64,000 nt of DNA from Paraburkholderia sp. BL10I2N1 (lineage in GTDB: Bacteria; Pseudomonadota; Gammaproteobacteria; Burkholderiales; Burkholderiaceae): positions 1,054,001 to 1,118,000 of the forward strand of contig NZ_SNWA01000002.1 of the NCBI RefSeq assembly GCF_004361815.1, given 5' to 3'. The notes beneath the pieces were generated by a model that saw only the letters and a list, made by a program, of their open reading frames with translations, ran no database searches and was not told where the DNA came from. Shown one piece after another: positions 36,247 to 45,458 of the stretch. Position 1 is the first letter of the stretch. Each line of letters starts with the position of its first letter. A program made the translations under genes and the position numbers.

Positions 36247-37097
36247 TCAGAGCCGCTCGAGCACCTCAAGAAAGAGCAATACGGCGATGAAGAAGCCGAT
36301 CCATCTTACCGTGGTCATGAGGCTACCGAGCCTGAGAGCCAATGAGTTCACGGCGTCCGCGACAGGGCTCGTCGTTAATTCATCATCGCGGCCGCCGCTC
36401 GCCGCGGCGGCACGCAACTGAGCAGTTGCGAAGTCAATACGAAGGTGGGTGACATAGCCAATTGCGATTTCCGGCCATTCAGTTGTGCCGTCGCTTTTGT
36501 TGGGCTTGAGAAAAAGGTTCGGCTCGCGCTGAGGGTTAGCCATGGCACTTTCGTCCGCGTAGAGGTGCCGCAGCGCCAGCCCCAACTCGACCGCGCCAAG
36601 CTGGCCATCAGACAGCGCCTTCGAAAGCGCCTGTATACAGGCTTCGGGAATATGGCAGGCGAGCCACCACTGATCGGGTTCTCCGGTGTAGCAGTACCGA
36701 GCGGCACGTCGGAAAAAGAAATACCGAGTTCGTCCTCCAACTCGCGCAGACCTAACCGGTCAGCCGTGCTGACGTCCCGTGCCTCGAAGGACACCTCAAC
36801 TGTGTGCATCGCGTGTCCGGCGTCGCCAATGATCGACAGCTCCTGGCCATCGAGATGTGCCACTCCGTGCAGCGACGTGGAAAGTGTTGGCTGTTTGTCT
36901 GCGTCCAGAGGCTCCGCGAGCTGTTGCGCCACATGAAGCTGCTCCAACCTCAACCACATTGACCTGGCCGGGAAATAAGTCCGCTTCTCGCCATCGAACC
37001 CAACATGTTCGAGGGCGTGATCCTTCCGCTCAATTAATTCCGTCGCGGCGTTTTTTTCCAAAAACAGCATGGCGCGCCCCACTCGTGATTGCGTCAA
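36247..37097 (-). pseudogene. Unknown gene split by a frameshift, with C-terminal TM anchor
   Basis: The upstream half reads MLFLEKNAATELIERKDHAL onward to LGTATPENPISGG near 36680. The downstream half, in another frame, reads IPEACIQALSKALSDGQLGA and then LALRHLYADES to a C-terminal TM helix (VRWIGFFIAVLLFLEVLERL). Both halves are protein-like and adjacent, so one gene of ~275 residues with a one-base indel near 36670 is likely. I recognise no family. It separates the copper block from the secretion operon. Confidence 0.55.
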
Positions 37098-37343
37098 GCC
37101 CCTGAGCGATAAAGGACAAGGACGTGGGTGTCGTCCGCCTTAGCGCGTGATCAAAGCGTCGGCGGTTGCGTATTGCAATGCAGTACGCTGATGGGCGGAA
37201 TCGTACTCCCCCGAACGTTTGGTTGATATTGGGAAGCGCACACAAAGATCGCAATTTCATTAGGGCTGGTGTGCAAGCGCTCCAGATCGCTGCCCGGCTC
37301 CTGCACCGGGGCCGGAGCCATACCGCACTCATGCAGCACCGCG

Positions 37344-37979
37344 CTATCGCAATACCGACGGGCCAAGCCCCGATGGACGGCGTCCGGCGCCATTCTGCGG
37401 GTTGATGGACATTACCGGACGATCGGGTGCCGCGCTAGCGGCACTGGAGGTCGTGCTGCGCAGCCCCGGAGCCAGGTAGATGAATTTCCACCCGCCGTAG
37501 GTCTGCTCGTTCTCGAACTCCGCATATCGTCTTGGAAACTCAGCGCGCTTGATCGTCAGCGCTTCCGAACTGCTAGAAACGCCATAAAAGCGATCTCCCT
37601 GCCGCGCGAAAAGCCAATCGTTCTTACCGGTGACCGGATCCGGATATGCCTGACGTAGATGATGCATGGGCATCGGGAAGCGACTGTCATTCAGCAGATC
37701 GTCGACCGATGCCGGGTAAGCACGGCCGACGCGGTAATACCGCAGAATCGCCTGCCGGTACTGGTCACCGGCGAACAACAGTTGCTTCTCCTGCTCGCGC
37801 CGCACTTGCAACGACCACACGTCGAGCGCGCCCGCCAACGCGATCGACATCAGCATCAGCGCGATCAATAGCGCCAGCAGCACGAGCCCACGCTGCGGCG
37901 CGGTGCAAGGTCGGTTTCGATGCCGTGTACCCGATTTAAGGCGCGCGCTCCAACGCGATGAGCAAGCGGCATGACTCAC
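37344..37979 (-). CDS. Type II secretion-type minor pseudopilin (no Glu5)
   Basis: A 211-residue protein with a prepilin-like signal: basic leader, then QRGLVLLALLIALMLMSIAL, where the Gly precedes the mature N-terminus. The Glu at position +5, present in the other pseudopilins here, is absent, as is typical of the GspK type, which caps the pseudopilus tip. The body (GDQYRQAILRYYRVGRAYPA, LLNDSRFPMP, TGKNDWLFAR) resembles general T2SS pseudopilin proteins. It is the last gene of the secretion operon. Confidence 0.78.
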   Translation of the reverse strand: MSHAACSSRWSARLKSGTRHRNRPCTAPQRGLVLLALLIALMLMSIALAGALDVWSLQVRREQEKQLLFAGDQYRQAILRYYRVGRAYPASVDDLLNDSRFPMPMHHLRQAYPDPVTGKNDWLFARQGDRFYGVSSSSEALTIKRAEFPRRYAEFENEQTYGGWKFIYLAPGLRSTTSSAASAAPDRPVMSINPQNGAGRRPSGLGPSVLR

Positions 37980-38365
37980 CTGTTTGCTCCTTCTGTATCA
38001 GCGGACGTGCCCTGCGGACTACTCGCGGGCGCGACGTCGTACACGCCCGTCTTCGTTTCGTCGGGCGACGCGATCACCGCCCATTTGTCGTCGCCATTCA
38101 CCGGATCGACCGGAACCGCGCGCAGGTAGTGTTTCGCCACCAGTTCATCGAGCGTGTCCGGGTACTGGCCGTTGTCGCCGTAGTATTTGTCGATCGCATC
38201 GCGCATCACCGCAACGTTCTGCTGCCGCACCTGTTCCTTGCCGCGTTCGATGCTGTGCATATAGCGCGGCAGCGCTAGCGTCAGAAGCAGGCCGATGATC
38301 GCCATCACGACGACCAGTTCGATCAGCGTGAAACCGCGAGTCCTGCGCGCATGAGCGGGTTTCAT
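37976..38365 (-). CDS. Type II secretion-type pseudopilin (GspG-like)
   Basis: A 129-residue pseudopilin with the type III leader RTRGFTLIELVVVMAIIGLL (cleavage after Gly, Glu at +5) and a short body with KYYGDNGQYPDTLDELV and VPVDPVNGDDKWAV. The stop overlaps the start of the next gene by 4 bases. The body resembles GspG-like proteins but lacks the GEG-type calcium loop of true GspG. Confidence 0.85.
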   Translation of the reverse strand: MKPAHARRTRGFTLIELVVVMAIIGLLLTLALPRYMHSIERGKEQVRQQNVAVMRDAIDKYYGDNGQYPDTLDELVAKHYLRAVPVDPVNGDDKWAVIASPDETKTGVYDVAPASSPQGTSADTEGANR

Positions 38366-38374
38366 GATGCACGG

Positions 38375-38920
38375 TCACCATTGTTTGTAAGGAACGCCGT
38401 TGATGCCGACGCGATCGGATTTCGACGACACGTCGAACACATCCTTGCCGGCCTCGGCACTCCCGGACGACCCGCTGGCGGCAGCCTGGTCCGGCGGTTC
38501 ACCATAGGCCCGGACGTTCCAGGTATCCTCGGCGGCAGTGTCTGGCTCGCCTGCGAAGAACGGATCGCGCGGCACGTTGCGAAGGAACATCAGCAGCCCC
38601 GCTTTCGGATCTTTCGCATTCTGCACGCCCGTCACGAGTACGGTCAGCGACGGCGGAAAGCCGGACATATCCGCCTCCTTATCGATCAGGCCTTCATCGC
38701 TCGCTTCCTTGTACGCATCGAGTGCCGTGCGGATCTCGCGCAACGCGGCGCTCAACTGCTGTTCCTTCTGACGCTGTACCACGAGTTCGGAGAATGGCAT
38801 GATCGCCAGCGCCAGGATGCCCACGAGCGCGAGCGTGATCACCATCTCGATCAGCGTGAAGCCGCGCTGATCGAGTCGGCTTGCGCCGCGCTGGCGAACC
38901 GCGTTCGTCAGGATAGCCAC
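38375..38920 (-). CDS. Type II secretion-type pseudopilin
   Basis: A 181-residue pseudopilin: DQRGFTLIEMVITLALVGIL with Gly cleavage site and Glu +5, then a helical stem (VVQRQKEQQLSAALREIRTA) and a globular C-terminal domain (FPPSLTVLV, LLMFLRNVPRDPFF). It starts three bases after gspD ends. It is similar in layout to the genes at 37344 and 37976. Confidence 0.85.
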   Translation of the reverse strand: MAILTNAVRQRGASRLDQRGFTLIEMVITLALVGILALAIMPFSELVVQRQKEQQLSAALREIRTALDAYKEASDEGLIDKEADMSGFPPSLTVLVTGVQNAKDPKAGLLMFLRNVPRDPFFAGEPDTAAEDTWNVRAYGEPPDQAAASGSSGSAEAGKDVFDVSSKSDRVGINGVPYKQW

Positions 38921-38923
38921 GGC

Positions 38924-41203
38924 TCAGTACCCGTTCTGAATCGGGCGGAGCGGGTTTTCGCTCGGCATGTCGCCCGGCGGCATCTGCAGGGGCGACGGGG
39001 GCGACGGAGGCGGCGCGGGTGCCGGTGCGGGCGCCGCCTGCGGGGGCGGGAGCGCCGGCACCGGCGACACGGCCGCACCGGGGCCCGGCTCAGTGTTGCC
39101 TCCGGTCGGTTCCGCTGCTGGCGGCGTGCCGGCATTAGACGCCCCGCTCTGCCCCGACTGTGCCGCGGGCGCGGCCGGCAGCGGCGAGAAGCGTCCGCCA
39201 TAGGGTGCGGGCGGTGGCGTTGTGCGCGGCGCCGGAGGCATTTGCCCAAATGCGCCAGTCGGCGGTACCCCCGTCGAACGGTTCACTGCGGCTTCATCGG
39301 ACGAGGCACCCCCTACCCTTCCGCCGCCCACGTTTCCGGGCAACGGCTTCGCAGCCGGCGCCGCGGGTACGTCCGCGCCAGCAATGACAGGATCGAGTCG
39401 AAGCTGGTCAGCGTGTACGTTGACGTCGGTGCCGGACCAGACTTCCTGCGTGTCCGCGTCCGCCGCGAGTTGCGGCCGGACGATGTGCGGCGTGATCTGC
39501 AGCACGATCTCGGTCTTCACATGGTCACCGTTGTGGTCCGAGAACAGGCGCCCGAGCACGGGCAACTGGCCGAGGCCGGGCACCTTGTCGGCGCTCCTGC
39601 GATCTTCATCCGAGATCAGGCCGCCAAGAATCTGACTCTCGCCATCTCTCAGGCGCAGGCTCGTCGACGCGCTGCGTGTCCCGATCTGGTAAGCGAGCGA
39701 GCTCAGACCCGTCGTCGAGTTGCCACTCTGTATCGTTTTCGTGATGTTGCTGACTTCGAGACTCATTTTGATACCGACGTCGCCATCCCGATAGACCTGC
39801 GGCTCCACTTCGAGCTTGATGCCGACATCGATGTACTGAATCATTTGCGTGTATGACGGACCGCTGGTGCTGGGCGTGCTGGAACTCGAAATCACCGGCA
39901 CCTTGTCGCCGATCAGTATTTTTGCCTTCTCCTTGTTGCGCGTGCGGATGCGCGGGCTCGCCAGCAGGTTCGCGTCAGTATCGGTAAGCTTGAAGTTCGC
40001 CGTCGCGGACAGGCCACTGACATTCAGCGCATTGATGGGCAGATGGTGCAACTCGCCCCACGTGTCCACCGTGCTCGGCGTCGACATCGTGAACGAATTG
40101 GGCCATGCGATCCCGAGATCCGACAGCCGTTCGTGTGATACCTCCAGCACTTCAACTTCGAGCATCACTTCCGGTTCCGGCAAGTCCTGCGCCGCGATCA
40201 TCTGCTCTGCAACCTTGATGGTGTCCGGCGTGCCACGGATCGTCACGGTGTTCGCGCGCTCGTCGATCACGACCTCCTTGATCTTCAGCAGGCTCTTCAG
40301 CAGCGACTGGATCTGTTTGGCTTCGACGTTCGACAACTGGAACGTGCGCACCTTCAGTTCCTGATATTCAAGCTGCTTGGCAGGGGTCGCCGGGTAGATG
40401 AACAGCGTGTTCGCGTTCAGCTGTTTCTTGTCGAGCTGGTTCTGCATCAGGATCATGTCAACCGTGTCCTGCAGCGACGCGTTCGTCACGAAGATCGTCG
40501 TCTTCAGGTCGGCACGGACGTCGCGGTCAAAGATGACGTTCAGACCCGAGGTCCGCGATAGCGCTTCGAAAACCATGCGCACGTTGGCATCGCGAAACTG
40601 CAACGTGACCGGCCGGCGCATGATCGACGACGTGGCAAGCGCCTCTTCCTTGTCCGCACGTTGCTGCCGGCGCTTGTCATCGATTTCCCTGAGCAACTGC
40701 AACGCGTACGCGTTGGTCGGATTCTCCAATAGCACGCGGTGTACGCGATCGGCCGCCGGTCCGTATGAACCGCGCTGCATCATACGGTCCGCTTCCTGCA
40801 GGATCGCGAGGTCCCGGCGGTCCTGGTCGATCAAGGCGCCGATCTTGCGCCCGCGTTCGCTGGTCGGATCAAGCTGGCTTGCCGCATAGAGCTTCTGGAT
40901 CGCCAGATCGAACTGATTGCTGGCACGGTACTGTTCGGCCTGATCGAGCAACGCATTGACCTGGGCATTGCGATCACGCAGATAGTTCAGCTTCACCTCG
41001 GCGTTGGTCGGATCGTCGTGTATGTTCGGAACGTGCGTGCACCCGCCAAAGACGACCATGGACACGACGATCGCAAGCAGACGCTTTTGCGCGATCCACC
41101 CAGTTGGCGAACGATGATCGGGGAACGTTACAAAAGGCGAGAAGTGTGTCGATGGGCCGCTATCCCTGTCGCGACCCGCACCCCGGCTCCATGAGGTTTT
41201 CAT
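38924..41203 (-). CDS. gspD: GspD/PilQ-like secretin
   Basis: A 759-residue lipoprotein secretin: lipobox FGGC at residues ~52-55, TPR-like helices (~65-190), N-domains (VTLQFRDANVRMVFEALSRT), and the secretin core with VPVISSSSTPS, DVGIKLEVEPQVY, LGGLISDEDRRSADKVPGLG and PVLGRLFSDH (residues ~380-620). A Pro/Ala/Gly-rich tail of ~140 residues follows, which is unusual. The start ATG follows the previous stop directly (TAGATG) with GAGAGGGA as ribosome site, though it gives a long pre-lipobox leader. It forms the outer-membrane channel. Confidence 0.92.
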   Translation of the reverse strand: MKTSWSRGAGRDRDSGPSTHFSPFVTFPDHRSPTGWIAQKRLLAIVVSMVVFGGCTHVPNIHDDPTNAEVKLNYLRDRNAQVNALLDQAEQYRASNQFDLAIQKLYAASQLDPTSERGRKIGALIDQDRRDLAILQEADRMMQRGSYGPAADRVHRVLLENPTNAYALQLLREIDDKRRQQRADKEEALATSSIMRRPVTLQFRDANVRMVFEALSRTSGLNVIFDRDVRADLKTTIFVTNASLQDTVDMILMQNQLDKKQLNANTLFIYPATPAKQLEYQELKVRTFQLSNVEAKQIQSLLKSLLKIKEVVIDERANTVTIRGTPDTIKVAEQMIAAQDLPEPEVMLEVEVLEVSHERLSDLGIAWPNSFTMSTPSTVDTWGELHHLPINALNVSGLSATANFKLTDTDANLLASPRIRTRNKEKAKILIGDKVPVISSSSTPSTSGPSYTQMIQYIDVGIKLEVEPQVYRDGDVGIKMSLEVSNITKTIQSGNSTTGLSSLAYQIGTRSASTSLRLRDGESQILGGLISDEDRRSADKVPGLGQLPVLGRLFSDHNGDHVKTEIVLQITPHIVRPQLAADADTQEVWSGTDVNVHADQLRLDPVIAGADVPAAPAAKPLPGNVGGGRVGGASSDEAAVNRSTGVPPTGAFGQMPPAPRTTPPPAPYGGRFSPLPAAPAAQSGQSGASNAGTPPAAEPTGGNTEPGPGAAVSPVPALPPPQAAPAPAPAPPPSPPSPLQMPPGDMPSENPLRPIQNGY

Positions 41204-41776
41204 CTACTTTCCCTCTCTTGGAATGGCTACGACCTGCATCTGGTTCAGCGGCAGATAGGTCAGCACCACGTCGGATTCCGAAACCGACTCGACGCGGTAC
41301 TGCTCATCGACGACGTCACCTGGCGAAACAATCAGCAGTCGGTCTCCGCTACTGAGAAACACCTGGGGTTTCGCTTTTTTCGCGTCCAGCTCCCCCATGT
41401 AAGTGAAAGGCACCGGCGGCGCCACAGGCGGAGCCGCCCGCACTTCGGGTACGACCGGCACGACGACGGGTGGCGGCGGCGGAAGCCACGAAGAGGCAAC
41501 GAACGGATTCCTGGTCGATTCGATTGACAGTGGCGCGCGCAGGGAGACGAGCCTCGCGTGTGGCGTCGCCGGCGCCGCTGGGTGCGGATCTGCGTGCCGC
41601 GACGACTGGCGATGAACGGCGGCGGCTCGCGCCCGTGCGTCGTCATGGTGCGGGACGTTGATCGCGACAGTCGCCGCGGGCGTCCGGGTTACCGCGACCA
41701 GCGAGCGATAGCCGCCCCCCACGGCGGCGATCCCGCACAGGGTCAGCAGCACGCTTTTGACCAGAGCGGGTTTCAT
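41204..41776 (-). CDS. GspC/PilP-like periplasmic connector
   Basis: A 190-residue protein with one N-terminal TM (residues ~5-27), a Pro-rich linker (residues ~70-115, including PPPPPVVVPVVPEV) and a C-terminal HR-like domain (PFTYMGELDAKKAKPQVFLS, VVDEQYRVESVSESDVVLTY). This layout fits GspC and PilP proteins, which link the inner-membrane platform to the secretin. Its start overlaps the preceding stop (ATGA). It lies directly upstream of gspD. Confidence 0.75.
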   Translation of the reverse strand: MKPALVKSVLLTLCGIAAVGGGYRSLVAVTRTPAATVAINVPHHDDARARAAAVHRQSSRHADPHPAAPATPHARLVSLRAPLSIESTRNPFVASSWLPPPPPVVVPVVPEVRAAPPVAPPVPFTYMGELDAKKAKPQVFLSSGDRLLIVSPGDVVDEQYRVESVSESDVVLTYLPLNQMQVVAIPREGK

Positions 41777-42339
41777 GGCTGCGCTGTCCGGTAGATGAGT
41801 TCGAAGCGAACCCGTGCATCGAGAATATTGCCGTCCACCGCGGGACGCTCGACGTGGATTTCCTGTAGCGCCGCATTCGGCACATTGTTGAGGACCGACG
41901 CCAGAAAACGCCGGATCGCGCTGTACTGGTCCTTGACCGGCAGCAGCACCTGGTATCGCACGAGACGCGCGCCGGTCTCGGTCGTCATCTGATATTCGGC
42001 GGACCCGAGCGTCAGATTGCTGTCGCGGGCCTGCGCGAATATCGTCGCGATGTCGTCCGCGCTTTGCGTGAAACCCGGGAACAGTTCCGGCAAGGTGTCA
42101 AGCGCCACCACGTCCACCGACGCGCTGCGCTCATCGACAACGTGGTGCGCCTTCGCCGCCCGCGCAAGCCACGCAGGATCCTGAATCTCGCGTGTTTCGG
42201 ACTCCACACCTGGGATCGCTGCCCCTGCTACCGCAGCAGCGCCGATCATCACCGCGCCGAGCAGCCCCGGCAAGCCGAACGAGCGCCGCATCTCGAAGCG
42301 CAGGGTCAGCAGCATGTCCCGCAGTTGGTCGGCTTTCAT
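41773..42339 (-). CDS. PilO/GspM-like inner-membrane platform protein
   Basis: A 188-residue bitopic protein: short cytoplasmic start (MKADQLRDMLLTLRFEMRRS), TM at residues ~23-43, then a ferredoxin-like periplasmic domain with YQVLLPVKDQYSAIRRFLAS and VRFELIYRT. This matches PilO/GspM-type platform proteins in size and topology. The start at 42339 overlaps the upstream stop as ATGA. It probably pairs with the PilN-like protein encoded just before it. Confidence 0.7.
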   Translation of the reverse strand: MKADQLRDMLLTLRFEMRRSFGLPGLLGAVMIGAAAVAGAAIPGVESETREIQDPAWLARAAKAHHVVDERSASVDVVALDTLPELFPGFTQSADDIATIFAQARDSNLTLGSAEYQMTTETGARLVRYQVLLPVKDQYSAIRRFLASVLNNVPNAALQEIHVERPAVDGNILDARVRFELIYRTAQP

Positions 42340-42869
42340 GACTTCCTCCAGACGGCCGTGATCTGAAAGCGCACAGGTTTGCCCGGCACATTCGTCTCGA
42401 TCAGATGATCGTTGAGTACCGCTTCGCGCAGCAGCATGCTCGCCTGCAGATACTTCAGGTAGGCGATCATCGCGTCGAAGTCCTTCGCTTCCGCCGTGAT
42501 CCGGATCTGGCTTTGGGCGGGATTCTGATCGATGCCGATCAGGGCAACATCGTGGTCCGGATAGTCTTCGACGATCGAGAAGAGGTCTTGCCACGGCACG
42601 GTCAGTTCACGCAGGATCGACTGGCTTTGCTTTTCCGCGAGCTTGACGGCCGGCGTCGGCGGCGGTTTTGTCACGTGCCTGGTTGCTGCGAGGGTCTGCT
42701 GATGGACCGCCTCCAGTGCCGCCTGTGCGCGATCGTTTTCCCCGTATGCATGCCAGAGCCGCGCGCCACTCCCGAGCAGCAGCACCGCGGCCGCGCACAG
42801 CAGGATCATGCCGCTCGTGGCGGTGCGGGCGCGGCGCCGGCTGAAGTCGATGTCGAGGCGCGGGATCAT
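42336..42869 (-). CDS. PilN-like inner-membrane platform protein
   Basis: A 177-residue bitopic protein starting MIPRLDIDFSRRRAR, with a TM at residues ~19-40, a coiled stretch, and a periplasmic domain ending VPGKPVRFQITAVWRK. The N-terminal pattern I-x-x-L-D-I-x-F before the TM is like the PilN segment that docks onto PilM. The start at 42869 overlaps the upstream stop (ATGA). Confidence 0.7.
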   Translation of the reverse strand: MIPRLDIDFSRRRARTATSGMILLCAAAVLLLGSGARLWHAYGENDRAQAALEAVHQQTLAATRHVTKPPPTPAVKLAEKQSQSILRELTVPWQDLFSIVEDYPDHDVALIGIDQNPAQSQIRITAEAKDFDAMIAYLKYLQASMLLREAVLNDHLIETNVPGKPVRFQITAVWRKS

Positions 42870-43747
42870 TGCGCGTACTCCATCAGACGGTGGGCGGGCG
42901 ACCTGTCCATCGCCGGCTGCGCCAGCCGGATCGCCGCGGCGAAACGCGCTTCGAACGGCGCGAGATCCGTCTCGATGCCGGCCAGGCAGATCCTGCACTC
43001 TTCGCGCCTCAGGTTCGTGCTGGTCGCCGAGCGTTCGAACAGTTGCTCGGTGAGTTCAGCAAGCCGCGATGCGTCGTCGGCATCACCGGGAAAGAGGCGC
43101 TGTGCGTCGTATGCAACCCAGCGGTCCTGTTTGATCATGACCGCCTGCAACAGTTCGTGGGCGACGAATATCAGCAGCGCCTCGCCGCCGTCGTCAGCGA
43201 CGGGGCCTGCACGATTGAGCATCTCTGGAAGCCCTAACCTCAATCGACTAATCCCGACATGCGCGGATGCGCTTACCTCGCGGATCCCGTCATGAAGCGC
43301 ACGCGACATCGCGCTGGCAAAAAGTGCCCGGCCGCCACGCTGCACGCAGAAGCGCACAAGCAGAGACTCGCCGTCAATCCCGTAGGTATCGGTGAAGTGC
43401 GCCAGCACGATCTCTTCGAGTTCGCGCGCGCGCAGCGTGCGGAAGTCGCCGCGCAATATCGCGTGATTGCCCCAGAAATCGTCCAGTACCACGGACGCGC
43501 TCCGCTGCGGCGCCTTCACCTTCTCCGCTAGCGCGGCGTCGGAGGCGGGTGTTGCCGCAAGCGCGGTGCGCAGCGCATCGAGCAAGCCCGGTTCGGTGCA
43601 GCACTGCTCGTCGTCAATCGCGACGCTGGCGGGCTCGGCAGCCGGCACGGGTTTGCGCAGACGCAAGAGCAGAGGCAACCCCGCACCAACGACGATCTCG
43701 CGCGTGCCGACCCCGACTGCCACCGGACTATTCAACCATCGTGACAC
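42866..43747 (-). CDS. PilM/GspL-like cytoplasmic platform protein
   Basis: About 293 residues. The sequence VAIDDEQCCTEPGLLDALRT, WGNHAILRGDFRTLRAREL and VSASAHVGISRLRLGLPEML suggests an actin-like PilM/GspL-cyto fold, though its motifs are weak. No TM is evident. The likely start is a GTG at 43747, overlapping the end of gspE by 20 bases; nearby GTG/TTG codons are alternatives. Position between the ATPase and the PilN-like gene supports the role. Confidence 0.6.
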   Translation of the reverse strand: MSRWLNSPVAVGVGTREIVVGAGLPLLLRLRKPVPAAEPASVAIDDEQCCTEPGLLDALRTALAATPASDAALAEKVKAPQRSASVVLDDFWGNHAILRGDFRTLRARELEEIVLAHFTDTYGIDGESLLVRFCVQRGGRALFASAMSRALHDGIREVSASAHVGISRLRLGLPEMLNRAGPVADDGGEALLIFVAHELLQAVMIKQDRWVAYDAQRLFPGDADDASRLAELTEQLFERSATSTNLRREECRICLAGIETDLAPFEARFAAAIRLAQPAMDRSPAHRLMEYAQ

Positions 43748-45440
43748 GGTTAATCTCCTCGAGTGTCGTTTCGCCGCGCCTGACGCGTTCAACCGCGGCG
43801 GTGCGCAACGTCTGCATGCCATAGCGCAGCGCCGCCGCCTTGATATGCCCGAGTGGGGCGCGCTCCGACAGCAGTTGCCGCAGTTCGTCGTTCATGCGCA
43901 GTGCCTCTGCAATGGCGCATCGTCCCCGATACCCGCTGCCACGGCACGAGGCGCACCCCGTGCCGCGACGAAAGAGGTAGCTGCCCGCGGTATCCGGATC
44001 GATGCCCGAACGGACCAGCGTGTCGGAGTCGATCGTTTCGTCTGTGATGCAGTCGGGACAGCACTGCCGCAAAAGGCGCTGTGCGACCACGCCGTTGAGC
44101 GCGGACACGAAGCTGTAGGGATCGACTTCCATGTTCGTGAAGCGGCCGATCACGTCGAACACGTTGTTGGCGTGGACGGTCGTGAAGACCTGGTGACCGG
44201 TTAGCGCAGCCTGCACGGCGATCTGCGCGGTTTCCGGATCGCGGATCTCGCCGACCATGATCTTGTCCGGGTCGTGCCGCAAAATGGACCGCAGTCCGCG
44301 CGCGAACGTCAGTCCCTTCGCTTCGTTGACTGGAATCTGCAGGATCTCGCCCAGCTGGTATTCGACCGGGTCTTCGATCGTCACGATCTTCTCGAGGCCA
44401 TTGTTGATTTCGGTGAGAATCGCGTAAAGCGTCGTCGTCTTACCGCTGCCGGTCGGCCCGGTCACGAGCAGCATCCCGTACGGCATCGATGCGACCGAGC
44501 GCATGAAGCGCGTATCGGCTTCCTGAAAGCCCAGCGCCTCGAGCGTCAGACCGCCCGCGGCCTGCGAAAGCTGATAGCGGTCCAGGATCCGCAGCACGGC
44601 ATCCTCGCCGAACTGATTTGGCATGATCGACACACGAAAATCGATCTCGCGGCCTGCGAACTGTGCCTTGAAGCGCCCGTCCTGCGGCACGCGGCGCTCC
44701 GCGATATCGAGTTCGGAAATCACCTTCACGCGCGACAGCACCTGATCCGCAACGTCGCGACCTTCAACGCGACCGACCACGGTCAGCACGCCGTCCACCC
44801 GGCACTTGATCATCAACCCGTTCGCCCGGCATTCGAGGTGGATGTCGCTTGCCAGCATCTTCAACGCGTCGTAGATCGTCGAGTTGAGCAGCCTCACTAC
44901 GGGGCTGTCGTCGCTGCTGATTCCCTGCAGGGTCAACGCGATTGAAGAAGGATCGACTGCTTTCTGGATCGGATCGTCGAACGCGAGTGAGTCCATCGCC
45001 CGCACGTCCTTTTCGCGCACGGTCAGATACGCAGTGATGTCTCCCACGCTCGCGAGCGCCCAGCTGTACGGCACGGTCGGCCGCGAACGCATGCGATGTT
45101 CGACGCAGCCACGGGTGCGTGCATCGAGCGGATCCGCGATGACGAACAGCAGGCCATTGCCGCCGCGACGATCGCGAAAGCACACGCACAGCCGGGTCGT
45201 CGCTTCGACGAACGAAAACACCTCGAAATCAGGTTCGAGCTGGTTCAACTCGCGCATGCCGATCGGCTTCATCCGGAATTGCGCGGCCAGCTGGGCACGC
45301 ATCTCGTCCGCACCGAGCGCCGTCTGCGTCATCAGTTCCTCCAGCGCGCGAATGCCCGAACCATGCCGCTCGCCGAGCGTTCGCAGTGCGTCGCGCAGTT
45401 CGACGTTGAGACTTTCCGATGTCGTGCTGACGGTATCCAC
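43728..45440 (-). CDS. gspE: GspE/PilB-type secretion ATPase
   Basis: A 570-residue hexameric traffic ATPase: N-terminal domain (1-150), then SDIHLECRANGLMIKCRVDG, Walker A GPTGSGKTTT (residues 328-337), the Asp box FARGLRSILRHDPDKIMVGE, Walker B/His box (TGHQVFTTVHANN), and a tetra-Cys zinc site (CCPDC ... CASC). It starts at a GTG with GGGGA upstream. It powers assembly of the pseudopilus. There is no retraction ATPase (PilT) nearby, which favours a secretion role over a twitching pilus. Confidence 0.93.
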   Translation of the reverse strand: MDTVSTTSESLNVELRDALRTLGERHGSGIRALEELMTQTALGADEMRAQLAAQFRMKPIGMRELNQLEPDFEVFSFVEATTRLCVCFRDRRGGNGLLFVIADPLDARTRGCVEHRMRSRPTVPYSWALASVGDITAYLTVREKDVRAMDSLAFDDPIQKAVDPSSIALTLQGISSDDSPVVRLLNSTIYDALKMLASDIHLECRANGLMIKCRVDGVLTVVGRVEGRDVADQVLSRVKVISELDIAERRVPQDGRFKAQFAGREIDFRVSIMPNQFGEDAVLRILDRYQLSQAAGGLTLEALGFQEADTRFMRSVASMPYGMLLVTGPTGSGKTTTLYAILTEINNGLEKIVTIEDPVEYQLGEILQIPVNEAKGLTFARGLRSILRHDPDKIMVGEIRDPETAQIAVQAALTGHQVFTTVHANNVFDVIGRFTNMEVDPYSFVSALNGVVAQRLLRQCCPDCITDETIDSDTLVRSGIDPDTAGSYLFRRGTGCASCRGSGYRGRCAIAEALRMNDELRQLLSERAPLGHIKAAALRYGMQTLRTAAVERVRRGETTLEEINRVTMVE

Positions 45441-45458
45441 GCGATTCCCCAGGACGGT

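Noticed and set aside
38351..39856. 501-codon plus-strand frame across gspD and a pseudopilin
   Set aside because: It overlaps two clear minus-strand genes and reads as Arg/Gly repeats; a shadow of the Pro-rich tail.
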